Below are positions 1 to 10,550 of a DNA stretch of 64,000 bases, one piece after another. A model generated the notes under the pieces. That model was not told the origin of the DNA and searched no databases. It saw nothing but the letters and a program-made list of their open reading frames with translations. The DNA lies in assembly GCA_900291925.1 (NCBI GenBank), contig UWYS01000001.1:992001-1056000 (forward strand). Direction: 5' to 3'. The DNA comes from Thecaphora thlaspeos (taxonomy: Eukaryota; Basidiomycota; Ustilaginomycetes; Urocystidales; Glomosporiaceae). The position numbers and the translations under genes were made by a program. The stretch's first letter is position 1. Every line of letters starts with the position of its first letter.

Positions 1-1388
1 CAAGTGGTGAGTACGCACCTGAAAAAGTCGCGCCGCCGCCCGACGGTTACGTTTGTAGCGTGTCGTCCAGATGTTCGGACCGCTGCTGACCTTGAAACCG
101 ATACTCCCGACCGCGCTGCTATATTCTCGGACAACACAGCATCTCGCACATGTCTCGCCTGGCCCCAGACGCCACCGTGGAGGACACGATGACGCCCGAG
201 TTCCATCGGCTCGACGGCCTCTGCAGCACTTTCCTGGAAAGTTTCCCAGAACAGTGGAGAAACCTTCTGCTGTTCGATGTCGCCCTCCTGCCGACCAACG
301 AGGGCGAGCCGGACTTCCTCACCGACGGCATCAACAACAAGAGCGCCATCAAGCAGGTGAACTTGTCGACGCCCAACCTCATCTTGGCCCACATGCTCAG
401 CTACGGCGCAATCGTCTCCCTTCACGAGCCCGTAGCGGCTTTTTCGCAGGACTCGGCGGCAAAGTCGGCCGTGGCCGCCGACAACGTGATCAATGTCATC
501 AAGGTGAGTCGAGCGGGCTCGAGCGCAGCACCGGGGCAGGGAGAAGAAGCGCCAGCTGACCTTTTGCGCTGCGCTTGTAACCCCACGCCACTCTCTTTTC
601 CCTCTGTCCGCTTCCGCTCGAGCAGATACTCAAGTCGGCCCGCGTCGACATGGGCCACGTTGGCAGCACAATGACGCTGGTACTGGTGGAGGCGGCGCGC
701 TGCCACGCACGGAGGTACAAGGAGGCACGCAAGCGGGCCGTGACCGCTTATCTCCAAGTGAAGCGCTATCGGCAGGACGAGGGGGCCCCACAGCCGACCA
801 CCAAGGACGGCTGGCTCCAGCTGGAAGAGGAGATGGAGGCTGAGATGGAGTACGACCCGCTGATGCAGTCGCAGATCGATCCGGACGGCGCGTTTGCGGC
901 GCTGCGAGATGATCTGGAGTTGGCGTTCTGGTTCCTCGTCAAGTACGGCGAGGTGCTGGCGCTTGGAGGTGAGTTGCTTCTGCTCGCTTGCGCACAAGTC
1001 CACATTCCCGGGCTGGCCTTCCGACCGATCGTCTGCTTACCCTCGCTCTCGCTCGTCTCTTTTTCTGACCGCGATCTCTGCCGCTGCCTGCTGCGAATCA
1101 TCAGTCGGGCAAGCCCGCATCGTCGCCAAGCTAATCGGCAAAGACTTTTTGCCGGCGATGGGCTCGCAGGGCCTCTTCGCGCGCCACCCGGGCTACGGCG
1201 ATGCCAGCTCGCAGTCGGGCGGCTCGTTGATGTCAGTTTCAGGCTACAGCGTCTACCACGGCAGCGGCCTTGCCGGTCCCGTCGACAGACCGGGCAACGG
1301 CCACGGTCACGGAACGAGGGACGGCTCGTATCACAAACCTTGGCGTCAATGGTTCCTCATCGGCGTCGAACGCGGCGGCGGCGAGTGA
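1..1388 (+). CDS. C-terminal part of a fungal-specific transcription factor (5' end outside window)
   Basis: Probable exons are 1-6, 140-503, 626-968 and 1105-1388. Introns have GTGAGT donors and AG acceptors, and the frame is kept across the last two junctions. The visible ~330 residues include a helix-rich stretch with 'LHEPVAAFSQDSAAKS' followed by 'NVINVIKILKSARVDMGH'. This is the usual pattern of the 'fungal specific transcription factor' middle region of Zn2Cys6 regulators: an LHxPFA-like motif, then a helix with spaced Ala/Ile. The DNA-binding Zn2Cys6 cluster would lie upstream of the window and is not seen. The tail after residue ~240 is Gly/Ser-rich and low complexity. The gene is convergent with TRM5. 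The family is inferred from pattern only, and no target can be named. Confidence 0.6.
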
Positions 1389-1720
1389 GACTAACCGATT
1401 CTCGATTGCCAGCTTTGTCTCCAGCGATGGTGCGAGCAGAGACAGGAGGGGCGATTGAGGCGGTTCGCCCAGCCCAGCAGTCAGCACTTGGAGAAACAGC
1501 CTCGCTTTCAGTCTGTCTGCTCACAGCACGTATTGTCTCGATGCTTTCCGTGTATATCGTACATCGCCTCCTCCCCGGGCCCTTGCCTTTCTCGCCCGTC
1601 TCCGTTGTCCTCCTGGACCTGCCATGCAACTGTACCTCTAAACCTGGACCCCCCTTCTTGCTCGAGCCGACGCGACCCTACGTGCACCGCGGACCTGCCT
1701 CCCCATTCGAAGGGTCCCTC
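1389..1720. other. Convergent 3' intergenic region
   Basis: About 330 bases between two converging genes. The stretch is pyrimidine-rich on the + strand and probably holds both 3' UTRs. I see no convincing coding frame, repeat or RNA gene. Confidence 0.5.
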
Positions 1721-3895
1721 TCAATCCTGCGCAAACAAAACCTCGCGCGGCAACCTGAAGCTGAGACAATACATCTGCTTATTGGGCGCTACGTCCCTAA
1801 CGTAATGAACCTCTACCTCTCCATTTGGCTTCGCACCTACCCTTTCGAATTCTTGGTTCAAGAACTGCATCAACTCTTCTGTACTCTTGAACTGTGCGAT
1901 CCTATCGAGATCCTCTGGAGTTGTAATGAGGTCTTTAGTTGTATTCTCATGTTCATCTTGGGTTGTTTCGTTGTTGGTGGAAGAAGGTACGATGAAACGG
2001 TTGGAACGTCGTGATGCCGTGGATGATTGTGGTGGTAGGATGGGAGGAGTGATGAGCTCTTGAGAGGTGTTGAGGATGGACATGGATCGATTCGCTCGTG
2101 TGAGCAGATCAAGGGCAGGTCGAAGTGGATCTTTCGAGAAACAATGAACGTGTACCCATGGAAGAGGTTCTTGACTGTCATCCGGCTCTTCCGAGGTGGA
2201 AGGCGAGGAGAGGGACCGTCGTCGAGCAAGTTCACCTTCGAGAGCTTCGAGACCGACGTGAGAGGCGAGATGAGTGTAGAGACCGCGGAAGGCGTCGAGA
2301 AACTCTAGAGCCGATGCAGGTAGGTTCATGACGAAGTGGTCGATTAGCCGGCGCGGGGCGTGACGGGGTATGTCGTCGCCAGAGAGGGAGGAGGAGGAGG
2401 AGGGCGGCGGCGGTTGCGACGGTGTAGAGACGACGGGCTGCGTTGCGTCAGTGCCGCCGGCGGCGGCAGCGGCGGCGGCCACCTTATCCTCGTGCCTCTT
2501 GGCATGTTCGGCCCGCCTGGCCTTCTGCCGCGCCTTGATCGTCTTTCTTGCGTATTCGCGCACGCCTTCGTCTCCCTTTTCGCCCATCCCAAACCCGACC
2601 GGTCGTCCGGGGAACGACCGTTGCCACGCCAACTTGACGCTTTCCCTGATCAAGTCACGGCCGTCCTGACAAAAGGCGAGGAGGCCGCCGTCAAGGTTGT
2701 TGTTGTCCCTCGCCTGAGGGTCGTCCTGGGTCGACTCGAGGACGTGGTTCGCCTCGGCATTGGCGCAGAGCGATTCGTAGGATTTCGGGTTGAGGTCGTT
2801 TGCCAGCACCCACACGCCCTTCTTGGCTGCGGGGACGGCAAAGGGCCCCACGCCCGCCATGACGTCCGAGACGACCTGGTTGGGCCGGAAGCGCCGGATG
2901 AGACGGGCGTGCTCGCCGTGCAGCCTGCTGTTCCAGTAGACCGTCCGGAAGTCGAAGATGAAGCTGCAGTCGCTCTCGGATACGTGGACGGTGTAGTCGT
3001 CGTCGCCGGCGAGGAGCTCCATCTTGAAGAAACGGAATTGCGTGTCAATGCTGTCGATCTTGTTGACGACGGTGCGGATCGAGGTGGTGTTCTTCTCGAG
3101 GATGACGGCGCCGACGAGAAAGCGGAAGGGGATGTAGAGGTCGATCAGGTTGAGGTGGGCCAGATGGCCGACGATGGTGAATCCCGTCGGGACGCCCTCT
3201 GAAGCGACAATGTCGCGCGGCAGCATGGCTTCCAACACGGCGTCGGACGAGAGATGGGACCAGCCAAGCTCGACGTCAAAGGGTAGTCTTTCGAAGCCGA
3301 GCTTGGAGACTTGATGCTCGAGCTCGGCGGGAAAGGGACGTCCCTGCTCGACGTTGAGGACGACGATGCGCCTGCCGGGATCACCGTTCGGGTGTTGTCG
3401 GACGTGGCGGTAGCCGGCCGCATTGAAGAAGTGGGGGACGATGGCCTTGTCGTTGAGGACGCTGCCGAGCTGGCTGGCTTGGAGGGCGATGGCCTGGAGC
3501 TTGAGCGAGGTGGTGAAGAGCGGGCGGTAGCGGTCGAGCAGCTCGGGGATCTTGTCCTTGGCTAGAAAGGGGTCGTCGGCCGTCAGGCGTGGTATCGTGG
3601 CAGGTGGGGCGATGACTAGCTTGTCGGGGCGCAGGCGCTGCTGCTGCTGCTGGCTGGCCGAGGCTGAGGTGGAGGCCAAAGGCGAGGTCATGATGGGTCG
3701 AGTCGGCTGGCTCGTCGCAGCAGAAAGGTGTGCGAGGGCAGGGGCAAGACGGTTGTTGGTAGTGGGGATGCAAGGGAGACGTGGCAGGCGGCGGCGGTCG
3801 AGTAGAGGCGAGGTGATGGAGGACGGCGTGCAAGCGGAGAGGCGAGGAAGGTGGTGTGGAGTGCGCTGTAGGATGCTGCGCGGGCCGCCGAGCAT
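1721..3895 (-). CDS. TRM5: tRNA (guanine37-N1)-methyltransferase Trm5
   Basis: Single-exon gene of 724 residues from ATG at 3895. The frame stays open above it to a GTG, so this is the first ATG. Trm5 uses S-adenosylmethionine to make m1G37 in tRNAs, preventing +1 frameshifting. Seen: an Arg-rich N-terminus without acidic residues (residues 1-68), poly-Gln near residue 80, the SAM-binding motif DVMAGVGPF (about 344-352), NDLNP (about 366-370) and the catalytic-site motif NLPASALEF (about 524). A second in-frame ATG at 3691 follows the basic leader. In yeast, alternative starts give mitochondrial and nuclear Trm5, and the same arrangement is plausible here. The protein is longer than human or yeast Trm5 (~500 aa) because of low-complexity Lys/Ala/Ser inserts after residue 430. 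Confidence 0.93.
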   Translation of the reverse strand: MLGGPRSILQRTPHHLPRLSACTPSSITSPLLDRRRLPRLPCIPTTNNRLAPALAHLSAATSQPTRPIMTSPLASTSASASQQQQQRLRPDKLVIAPPATIPRLTADDPFLAKDKIPELLDRYRPLFTTSLKLQAIALQASQLGSVLNDKAIVPHFFNAAGYRHVRQHPNGDPGRRIVVLNVEQGRPFPAELEHQVSKLGFERLPFDVELGWSHLSSDAVLEAMLPRDIVASEGVPTGFTIVGHLAHLNLIDLYIPFRFLVGAVILEKNTTSIRTVVNKIDSIDTQFRFFKMELLAGDDDYTVHVSESDCSFIFDFRTVYWNSRLHGEHARLIRRFRPNQVVSDVMAGVGPFAVPAAKKGVWVLANDLNPKSYESLCANAEANHVLESTQDDPQARDNNNLDGGLLAFCQDGRDLIRESVKLAWQRSFPGRPVGFGMGEKGDEGVREYARKTIKARQKARRAEHAKRHEDKVAAAAAAAGGTDATQPVVSTPSQPPPPSSSSSLSGDDIPRHAPRRLIDHFVMNLPASALEFLDAFRGLYTHLASHVGLEALEGELARRRSLSSPSTSEEPDDSQEPLPWVHVHCFSKDPLRPALDLLTRANRSMSILNTSQELITPPILPPQSSTASRRSNRFIVPSSTNNETTQDEHENTTKDLITTPEDLDRIAQFKSTEELMQFLNQEFERVGAKPNGEVEVHYVRDVAPNKQMYCLSFRLPREVLFAQD

Positions 3896-4176
3896 GGGAG
3901 CCGAGTGGAGGGGCGCAAAGGGGTGGTGGTGTGTCTGGTCGAGGATGGGGATGGGGATCGAGGTGAGCAGCAGGCGTGACACATCTCATGGCGAACAAGT
4001 CTGCGGCTCGCCTCTGCTCCGAGTCCCGAACCAGGCTTGCATCGGGCACGCCATCGGCGCGATCGGAGAGCAGCGCGTGCACGAACCACGCGCCACGCCG
4101 CGCGCTTGGGCCAACAAGTGCCGTACTCGAGTCGCTTCGCGGCAACCTGGCAATTGCCGGACCTTGCCTTGGCCTC

Positions 4177-4222
<46 letters not shown>

Positions 4223-4322
4223 TGGCCGCTCCCTTGGCCGCTCCCTTCCATCGCTCGACCGGAGCACACCTACACCTCCTCCTCCTCCTCCATTCCCTCC
4301 CCAACCAGGCCCATACCGCAAC
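3896..4322. promoter_or_regulatory. Divergent promoter region between TRM5 and adenylate kinase
   Basis: 427 bases separate the two divergent ATGs. The region contains the long CT dinucleotide tract at 4181-4219. CT-rich tracts near transcription start sites are common in fungal promoters. No clear TATA box was seen. The whole region probably serves both genes. Confidence 0.5.
4181..4219. repeat. (CT)n microsatellite, about 19 units
   Basis: An uninterrupted CT run about 100 bases upstream of the adenylate kinase ATG. It probably lies in or near the 5' leader. Its length is likely to vary between strains. Confidence 0.95.
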
Positions 4323-5488
4323 ATGAAGCCCTCATCCACCCTTCGCTCGGCCGTACGCCAGCTCTCTCGCTCCACCTCCGCACTCGCCGTCTCACCGGCA
4401 TCTCGCGGCTTCACCTCGTCCGCCTCGGCCCCGTTGCCCACACCCACGTCAACGTCAATACCGCTCGCTTTCTTCACACCCGGCCCTCGTCCCACAAGCA
4501 CAAACAGCGGCGCCGCCTCGCGGCTGTGCGACAACTTCTTCATCTCCCACCGTCTCATCCGACCACGCCCTTATTCCTCCACTTCCTCTTCCTCTTCCTC
4601 CCCCTCGCCCTCCTCGTCCGGCGACACCCAGCTGCGCATGCTCCTCGTCGGCTGCCCGGGATCGGGCAAGGGGACGCAATCCACCCGCCTTCTCCACAAG
4701 TACGACATCGCCGTCATCGCTGCAGGCGACGTCCTGCGCTCGCACATCCGAAAAGGGACCGAGATCGGCAAAAAGGCAGAGGACGTCATCAAGGCCGGCG
4801 GGTTGATGCCCGACGAGGTCATGATGGAGCTCATCGGTTCAGAGGTCGAGGCGCTGGCCGATAGGGATTGGCTGCTCGATGGCTTTCCGAGGACGTACGG
4901 ACAGGCCAAGATGCTCGACCAGATGCTCGACAAGAAGGGTAAACAGCTGAAAATCGTCGTCAACCTCGACGTGCCGGAGGAGGTCATTCTCGATCGCATC
5001 CTCCGTGAGTACCGGCAATGCCGCAAGGCCTTCTCCGTGAGAGAGAGAGAGTCGCGCGCGCGTCCTGACCCCGTTCAAGTCCCGGCGTGTCTCGCAACTC
5101 GACAGAACGCTGGACTCACGTCCCCTCTGGACGAGTGTACAACCTCTCCTTCAACCCGCCCAATGTGGCGGGCAAGGACGACGTCACGGGCGAGGCGCTG
5201 GTACAGCGGGAAGACGACAACGCCGAGACGTTTGTCAAGCGCCTCGCCTCCTTCCACAAGCAGACCGAGCCCATGCTGCACCACTACCGTTCCAAGGCCG
5301 ACTCCACCACGGGCGTGCTCGACATCGACGCCAAGAAGACCAGCGCCACGCCCGAAACGCTGGGCCACGGCGACGAGCTCTACGTCAACCTACGAGGAGA
5401 CGAGTCGAAACAGATCTGGCCTCATCTCTTTCAGATCGTCAGCAGTCGCTTCCCCGACCTCGCAACGGCAAAGGCAAAGTCGACCTAG
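4323..5488 (+). CDS. ADK2: Mitochondrial GTP:AMP phosphotransferase (adenylate kinase 3 type)
   Basis: Exons 4323-5004 and 5106-5488 (intron GTGAGT..ACAG) encode 354 residues. The first ~98 residues are rich in Ser, Arg and Pro with no typical core, as expected of a mitochondrial presequence. The kinase core starts with the P-loop GCPGSGKGTQ (about 110-119). It continues with the AMP-binding DGFPRT motif and a LID containing RWTHVPSGRVYN and DDVTGEALVQREDD. The LID lacks the four-Cys zinc knuckle, as in eukaryotic AK3/Adk2. Known role: GTP + AMP to GDP + ADP in the mitochondrial matrix. The splice restores DRILQRWTHVPSGR, which matches the family. Divergent from TRM5. Confidence 0.93.
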
Positions 5489-5904
5489 CTTGTAAAGCTA
5501 CTCTGTATCCTACCCTGCAGCGGAGTAACAGTGGGATTCACGCAACAAGCATGACGAGGCCGGAACGATGCATCATGCCTATGCTAATGCAAATCTGCCC
5601 GCTGAAAAATGACCACTTTTACGGCCCTGCGATAGAGAGCAGATGCGTAGAAACTGTCGTTGTGTGAGAGGGACGTCTAGAAGGCCCACCCACAGAGGGC
5701 CCAGTGCGAGTTTAAATGCATTCGGCGTAGTGGTCGAGATTGCTCTGAGAACGAGAGTCGAGCCGGGAGGAGCTGCATCGTTGGGCCGAGGTACGTGACC
5801 AGGGACACGTCGAAGGAGGAGAATGACGTGACGAAAAGACCGGTACCGTGGCGTAGTCATCCAAGACGAGTAGGGTGCTCTCCTCGAGAGCTTCGGCGAC
5901 GAGC
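5489..5904. other. Intergenic region after adenylate kinase
   Basis: About 415 bases containing the adenylate kinase 3' UTR. I see no convincing coding frame or repeat. Confidence 0.4.
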
Positions 5905-6300
5905 TTAGACGAAGTGCATCTGGTCTAGATTGCAGCCGGGCGTCGAAGCTCGAGGAAGCCGTGTGAGCAACGACGATGACGACGTGCTGCTCCTGACGAG
6001 ATAGAGCGGACATTCGGTGATGGAATGCTTACCCTCGCACCGCACGCAGACATACATGCGCCAGCATCTTTCACAGCGAATCTCGCCGTTGCAGCGATAG
6101 CACGGCTGACGCTTCTGAAGCTCAAACCGTGACTCAAACTCCCGCACGCGCTGCTCTGCACCAACACCAGCACCATCACCAGCAGGAGAAGTAAAGTCCC
6201 ACTGGCTCGTCTGGCTTCGTCGCCTAGAAGTGTCGCTTCCATCCGTCGATGTCGAGGTGTCTGTGTGGTTGGCGGAACGTACGTGGCGGCGGTGAGAGAG
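5905..6300 (-). CDS. Candidate exon of a small Cys-rich (putative zinc-binding) protein
   Basis: A minus-strand frame of about 131 codons begins right after a TAG that can act as an intron acceptor (GTTGGTAG) and has no usable ATG of its own. The middle holds seven spaced cysteines in PCYRCNGEIRCERCWRMYVC followed by VRCEGKHSITEC. The pattern is Cx2Cx5Cx2Cx5Cx2C plus His and Cys, which looks like a treble-clef or zinc-ribbon type metal site. A GTAAGC that could be a splice donor lies just after the sixth Cys, so the 3' part may be intronic. No first exon could be assigned with confidence. Family unknown. It may be a real small gene or a gene fragment. Confidence 0.3.
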   Translation of the reverse strand, partial: LSHRRHVRSANHTDTSTSTDGSDTSRRRSQTSQWDFTSPAGDGAGVGAEQRVREFESRFELQKRQPCYRCNGEIRCERCWRMYVCVRCEGKHSITECPLYLVRSSTSSSSLLTRLPRASTPGCNLDQMHFV

Positions 6301-8085
6301 CTACCAACGCTCGACGACTCGAACGTCGACGACCTAGGCGACACCTTGCAATCCCGTTAGTGTGTATCTTGTCGTCTAGACGAGGCTGAGACGTGAAGCG
6401 GGATCAAGTCTCGTGAGACGATACTATCCAGCAGGGCAATCCGAGTATAGGCTATGCCATTCCTAAGCATTTGCAGCGAAGACGACCGAGAGAATGCGCT
6501 TCGCCAATCTTTGATGACCTACAACACACAAGGCGGAGCGAAAGACACCAAGGTCGAGATCAGCTGGATGACTTTGCACCGACTCAAAAAGCTCTGGTAT
6601 CACTAACCACCACTTCAAGTCGTATGCTAGCGGGGGCCCAGACGACATCTGACAGACTGTGGCCGAGGAAGCTGCATCGAGCTGGTCCAAGTGTGTTGCG
6701 AAACGTAGGTCAGACCGGATTCAATCGAGGGGAGCGTGCATCGTGCTTGACAGTCGAGGTCGAAGAGCGTTAAGATGCAGATTGTATGTGTGCTGACATG
6801 GAGGAGGAAGGAGGAAGGACCTCAAAGTGATAGGAAGGGGACCAGGGATGGTCGTGCTGGCAAGCAGAATGGTGATGGTGGTCGAGAACGAACCGGTTGG
6901 ATAGGACAGGGTACCTCGCGCGGCGCGACGCAGCATGCTTAGCGATCCCTAGCAAATGTTCCAGTCGTGACGCAAAGACGTCGAAGGTCACCGCAATGGA
7001 TGACAGCTACCCTCCACGGGGCTGAGTTCATCCCTCGCTGCGCCGAGCAGAAGCAGTCAACGTCCATACGGATGGGCAGTCCAGATATCTTGGCCTCGAA
7101 TTTTGGTAAGTGATATTTTCTCGCACCCTGTGACACTGGATGACGACGACCACACTGCTAGTCCCACTTACCAAGACCTACCATCCCTTCCCTTCGAGCG
7201 CGGCAACGTCCTCATGTCCACGGCAACTCGTCATCAACGTATGGATACGGTCGGATTCTGTACATAAGTAGCTTGTGTGCGGATCTTGCCGCTAAAGGAA
7301 CGATCCGTAGCGCTCACAAGCTTCTTTTTGCTTCTGAGCTCGGAAGAGTCGACGGTGACGACGTTTGCTAGGTCGAGATGAACAAGGTACAGTAAAGCCC
7401 TTCTCTGTCAAGCAGGGATGGCAAGGGGTTGGTGTCGGTGCGAACATTTGGTACTTACATGCATGACTTACAGTGTGTGTGTATTCGAAGGGCTTTCGGC
7501 GAAATGTGCGGCGCAGTCGTCACTAGGGCTCCCTTTCAGTACGTGCTTACAGTACTGTACACTACTCGCTGCTCGGGTCTGTGTGGTCCGATCCAGCTCT
7601 TGCTGTTCGTGGATGACTCGAGCAGAGGCGCGGGACAGTTCGAGATCCTCCGTGGACGTGCGGGTCGGTCCGATGAAGAAAAGGCAGACGCAAGGTGGCG
7701 GCGATGACTGATTGGTCAAGGTAGAGAGACGGCGAAACTGAGAGTGTTCGGATCATTACGGAAGGAACCCCCACCACCTGCTATTGGCCGGCTGGTTCCT
7801 TGGTCAGCTTCATTGCGGAAGAGCCTGGGAACAGAGGGTTGGCAACGACGGCAGAGCGAAGCGGGAGGTCCCAACAAAGGAGAGGAAAATTTGCCGACGG
7901 CGGAGCTAAGAGTAGACCAGCGAATGGACAGCTTTACGTGATGCAAGGTGGTGGCATTGCAGGCGATGCGAGTGACAAGGCTTGGTGATGGCTGATGCGT
8001 GGATACACAATACGAAACTTCTGTACTATAGTTCACCTACTACGGTACCCAGCTTCAGACCTTCCGCCTTGTATGTGCTACAATA

Positions 8086-8127
8086 GTACAGTACAGTACT
8101 GTACAGTACAGTCTGTCTGTACTACTA
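8086..8127. repeat. Palindromic GTACAGTAC cluster
   Basis: Several overlapping copies of GTACAGTAC and TACTGTAC form an almost self-complementary block that could extrude as a cruciform. A very similar block lies at 10551-10588, and shorter copies occur in other intergenic regions of the window. Confidence 0.85.
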
Positions 8128-8485
8128 CTGTACCCGTCAGGTTCAGCACGATACTCTATCGGTGCAACGCAGCTCGTCAAGCGTACAAGCCCATCTTGTC
8201 GCGAGTCCACTGCCCCGCATGTCGCACCTCGAGTCCAAAAAGCCAAGTACAGAGTAGATAGCGCTGCATTGCTCCGGTCTAGTTCGGAGGTGCGACATTG
8301 TCCCACCTTTTGTCGAGCCCATCAAGCTTTCCAGCCAGAGTCTCCAAGGCACCGAGCGGCAAAGCGCGTTGATTGTCCCTTGTCTGTCGGCCCCCCATTG
8401 CGCTGTGAACAAAGGCCTTGCCGACCGAGACAATGCCGAAGTCGGATTGGGAGGCGGTGGCAGAAGGGATGGCGCCGACGTTGGT

Positions 8486-8505
8486 GGGGGGGGGGGGGGG
8501 GGGGG
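8486..8505. repeat. Poly-G tract of 20
   Basis: Homopolymer run on the + strand in non-coding DNA. Similar runs occur at 52545-52566 and 61097-61113. Exact length may be uncertain in the assembly. Confidence 0.9.
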
Positions 8506-8999
8506 CTGTGGAAGTGTTCAAGGTCCGCCAGCGACGCTAGGCGACGGACGGTGTCGCTGAGCGGTGAGGAGCCGGCGAGACCGGCAACTCTTGCCTGCGG
8601 TCTTGTGTCGGTGTGGGCGGACAGGCGGGCGGTCTGAAGGCGCCGGTCCGCCGACCAAGAACAGCGGTCGGCGGCTGCTTTCCTGCGGTCGAGAGGTGGC
8701 AACAGCGCCATGACCGCTCCGCCTGCGCGTCCTCTCACGGCGGCAGACCTGTCACGCGCTCGCTACTCGATTTGAGGTGTCCCGCAACGAGGCCCCACCA
8801 ACCGAGCCACGCATCCCTCCGACGTGGACATGGACCAGCCACGGCAAGAGCGCAGGGCAAGATGTGCTCTATGTAACGACCAACACCACAAGGTCAATGG
8901 GTTTGTCAGCCCAAAATGCCCCCTACGCCCAACAAGGATGGATGAACACTGCAATTGATCAAGATCCGGATACTCTCTTTTGCAATTGACTTTGTTGCC

Positions 9000-10060
9000 T
9001 GCTACAACCCACTTGACGCATGACAGCTTATGTGTTCCTGCAATCACAAAGCAATATTGACATCAACATCAACCAGCTTTGATGGTGTGTGCACCTGTGA
9101 TTGACAGCAAAGCCCATTGTCATTGCCTCCATCTCCTGTACTTCCTGTATTCCCCTTGCTACTACTGTACTTACTTGCTGCTGCCAACAACAACAACAAC
9201 ACATGGTAACACTCAACCACACACAGCAACACACTCACAAGCAATGCCAGCACAGCATAGCTGCCAGAACCAGCATCTCTTGCTTGAGATTTGCCACCAG
9301 ATTGTCTGGGCCTTCAAAGAAGAGCAGCTCTTGGGCACTGCCTGTGCTGCTCGCTTCAAGAAGAAGGAATCCACTGTCCATGCTTTCCTCTGTCAATATG
9401 TTGCCACCAGAGAGATTGCAGAGGCCTCCCATGGCAGCAACTGCTTTTGAAGCCTTGACAAGTGACATCTCAACTGGCTAGCCACTTGCCTTGACAAGCA
9501 AGCAAATATGACAATTGATTCACTCTGTCAATCTCTCATCAAGATGTTCCCTGCCAACTTCAATGAGAAACCGCTACACAACACAACCATATGGTGGTGC
9601 ATCAACAATGAGCTCAAGTATCAAATGAAAGTCATGCATGTAGAGCTGGCAGACTACAACAGCAAGGCTTGACAGGCAACAAGGGCAGCATGGTGCGCCA
9701 AGAAGGCAGGCTGGCTTGACCTGTTTGATGCTGTCTACATTGATGAGACAGGCTTCAACTTACACCAGACAAATACATACAGTTGTGCACCACTTGGACA
9801 TTACTCTGTTGCTCTGCACCCATCAAGACAAGGCTGCAACATCATGCTTGTTGCTGCTATTGGCAAGAAAGGCATCATTGGAAGCTTTGCAATGCAGGGC
9901 AGCTTCATGGCACTTGACACTGCACAGCAGCTGCTGCTGCCACTGCACAAGCTCTCCCCAGACAGCCTCACAATTGCCTTGAATTTGCAGCAGACACTGA
10001 GCTGCCATCCCCACCAAGGCCAGAGGATCAGTGGGATGTCCGCAACTCTCCATACATAGC
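9000..10060 (+). mobile_element. Degenerate Tc1/mariner-like transposon relic (CpG-depleted island)
   Basis: This ~1 kb block differs sharply in base composition from its surroundings. From 9061 to 10020 I count about three CpG dinucleotides, whereas flanking DNA has several per 60 bases. The block contains the transposase pseudogene described separately. I looked for terminal inverted repeats and a TA target duplication and could not identify them, so the ends are approximate. CpG loss with TpG/CpA gain fits cytosine deamination, either RIP-like or methylation-driven, acting on a repeat. Confidence 0.7.
9244..10059 (+). pseudogene. Transposase pseudogene, Tc1/mariner (IS630) superfamily
   Basis: One reading frame runs from ATG 9244 to 10059 (272 codons). 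It is interrupted by only three stops, at 9448, 9463 and 9670, and all are TGA. The N-terminal part is helix-turn-helix-like (…IVWAFKEEQLLGTACAARF…). From 9718 the frame reads FDAVYIDETGFNLHQTN, followed by a Pro-Ser-Arg-Gln-Gly-Cys-Asn stretch and an AAIGKKG segment. This is the pattern around the first catalytic Asp of DDE_3-type transposases. The later catalytic Asp and Glu/Asp regions are not recognisable, so the element is truncated as well as mutated. A TGA can arise from CGA by one C-to-T change at CpG, which fits the CpG depletion. Almost certainly non-functional. Confidence 0.75.
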
Positions 10061-10550
10061 TACAGAACATGCTGGTGCCACTAACCCTTTGGCAGAGGAC
10101 CGATATATGTATATCTAGCTTGCAATGTCAATTTCTCTTTGGCCGGATGGAAAGCTCCGCAATGCCAGCCACTGCCCCACCTACATCCGACACCGCGCAA
10201 CGCTCAGCTTGCCCGCTCTTTCGGTCGCGAGGAGTTATGCCGTTACTGTGGACGCATTGCAACGCTCTTGCGTGCCTAGGGAGACCCCCTCGCTGCATCC
10301 TCCTGCTCCCGGGATGCAAATGCACAGGTGCGAGACGTACTGTAGGTCCAGAGCACGGGCAAGCGTTCAGGACTGCTCGACGAGGTAGCCACCGTCGTCG
10401 AGCTCAATCGCCTGCGCTCCCATTCGTCGACGTCCCTCGATCCCGCCTGCCTGGCACGCAAGCAGTGCTTCGGAACGGAGCAATTGTACAGCATGTACGC
10501 CGTACAGCAAGCGATCGTGTGGCACCGCGCACCGTCGCTAGCGTGGTGCT

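Larger units (their letters stand above)
6301..8950. other. Gene-poor intergenic stretch
   Basis: About 2.65 kb in which several open frames exist on both strands but none shows family features, plausible starts or sensible composition. It contains GTACAGTAC palindromes (7550-7560, 8086-8127) and a 20-G run (8486-8505). I see no tRNA or recognisable gene. Confidence 0.5.
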
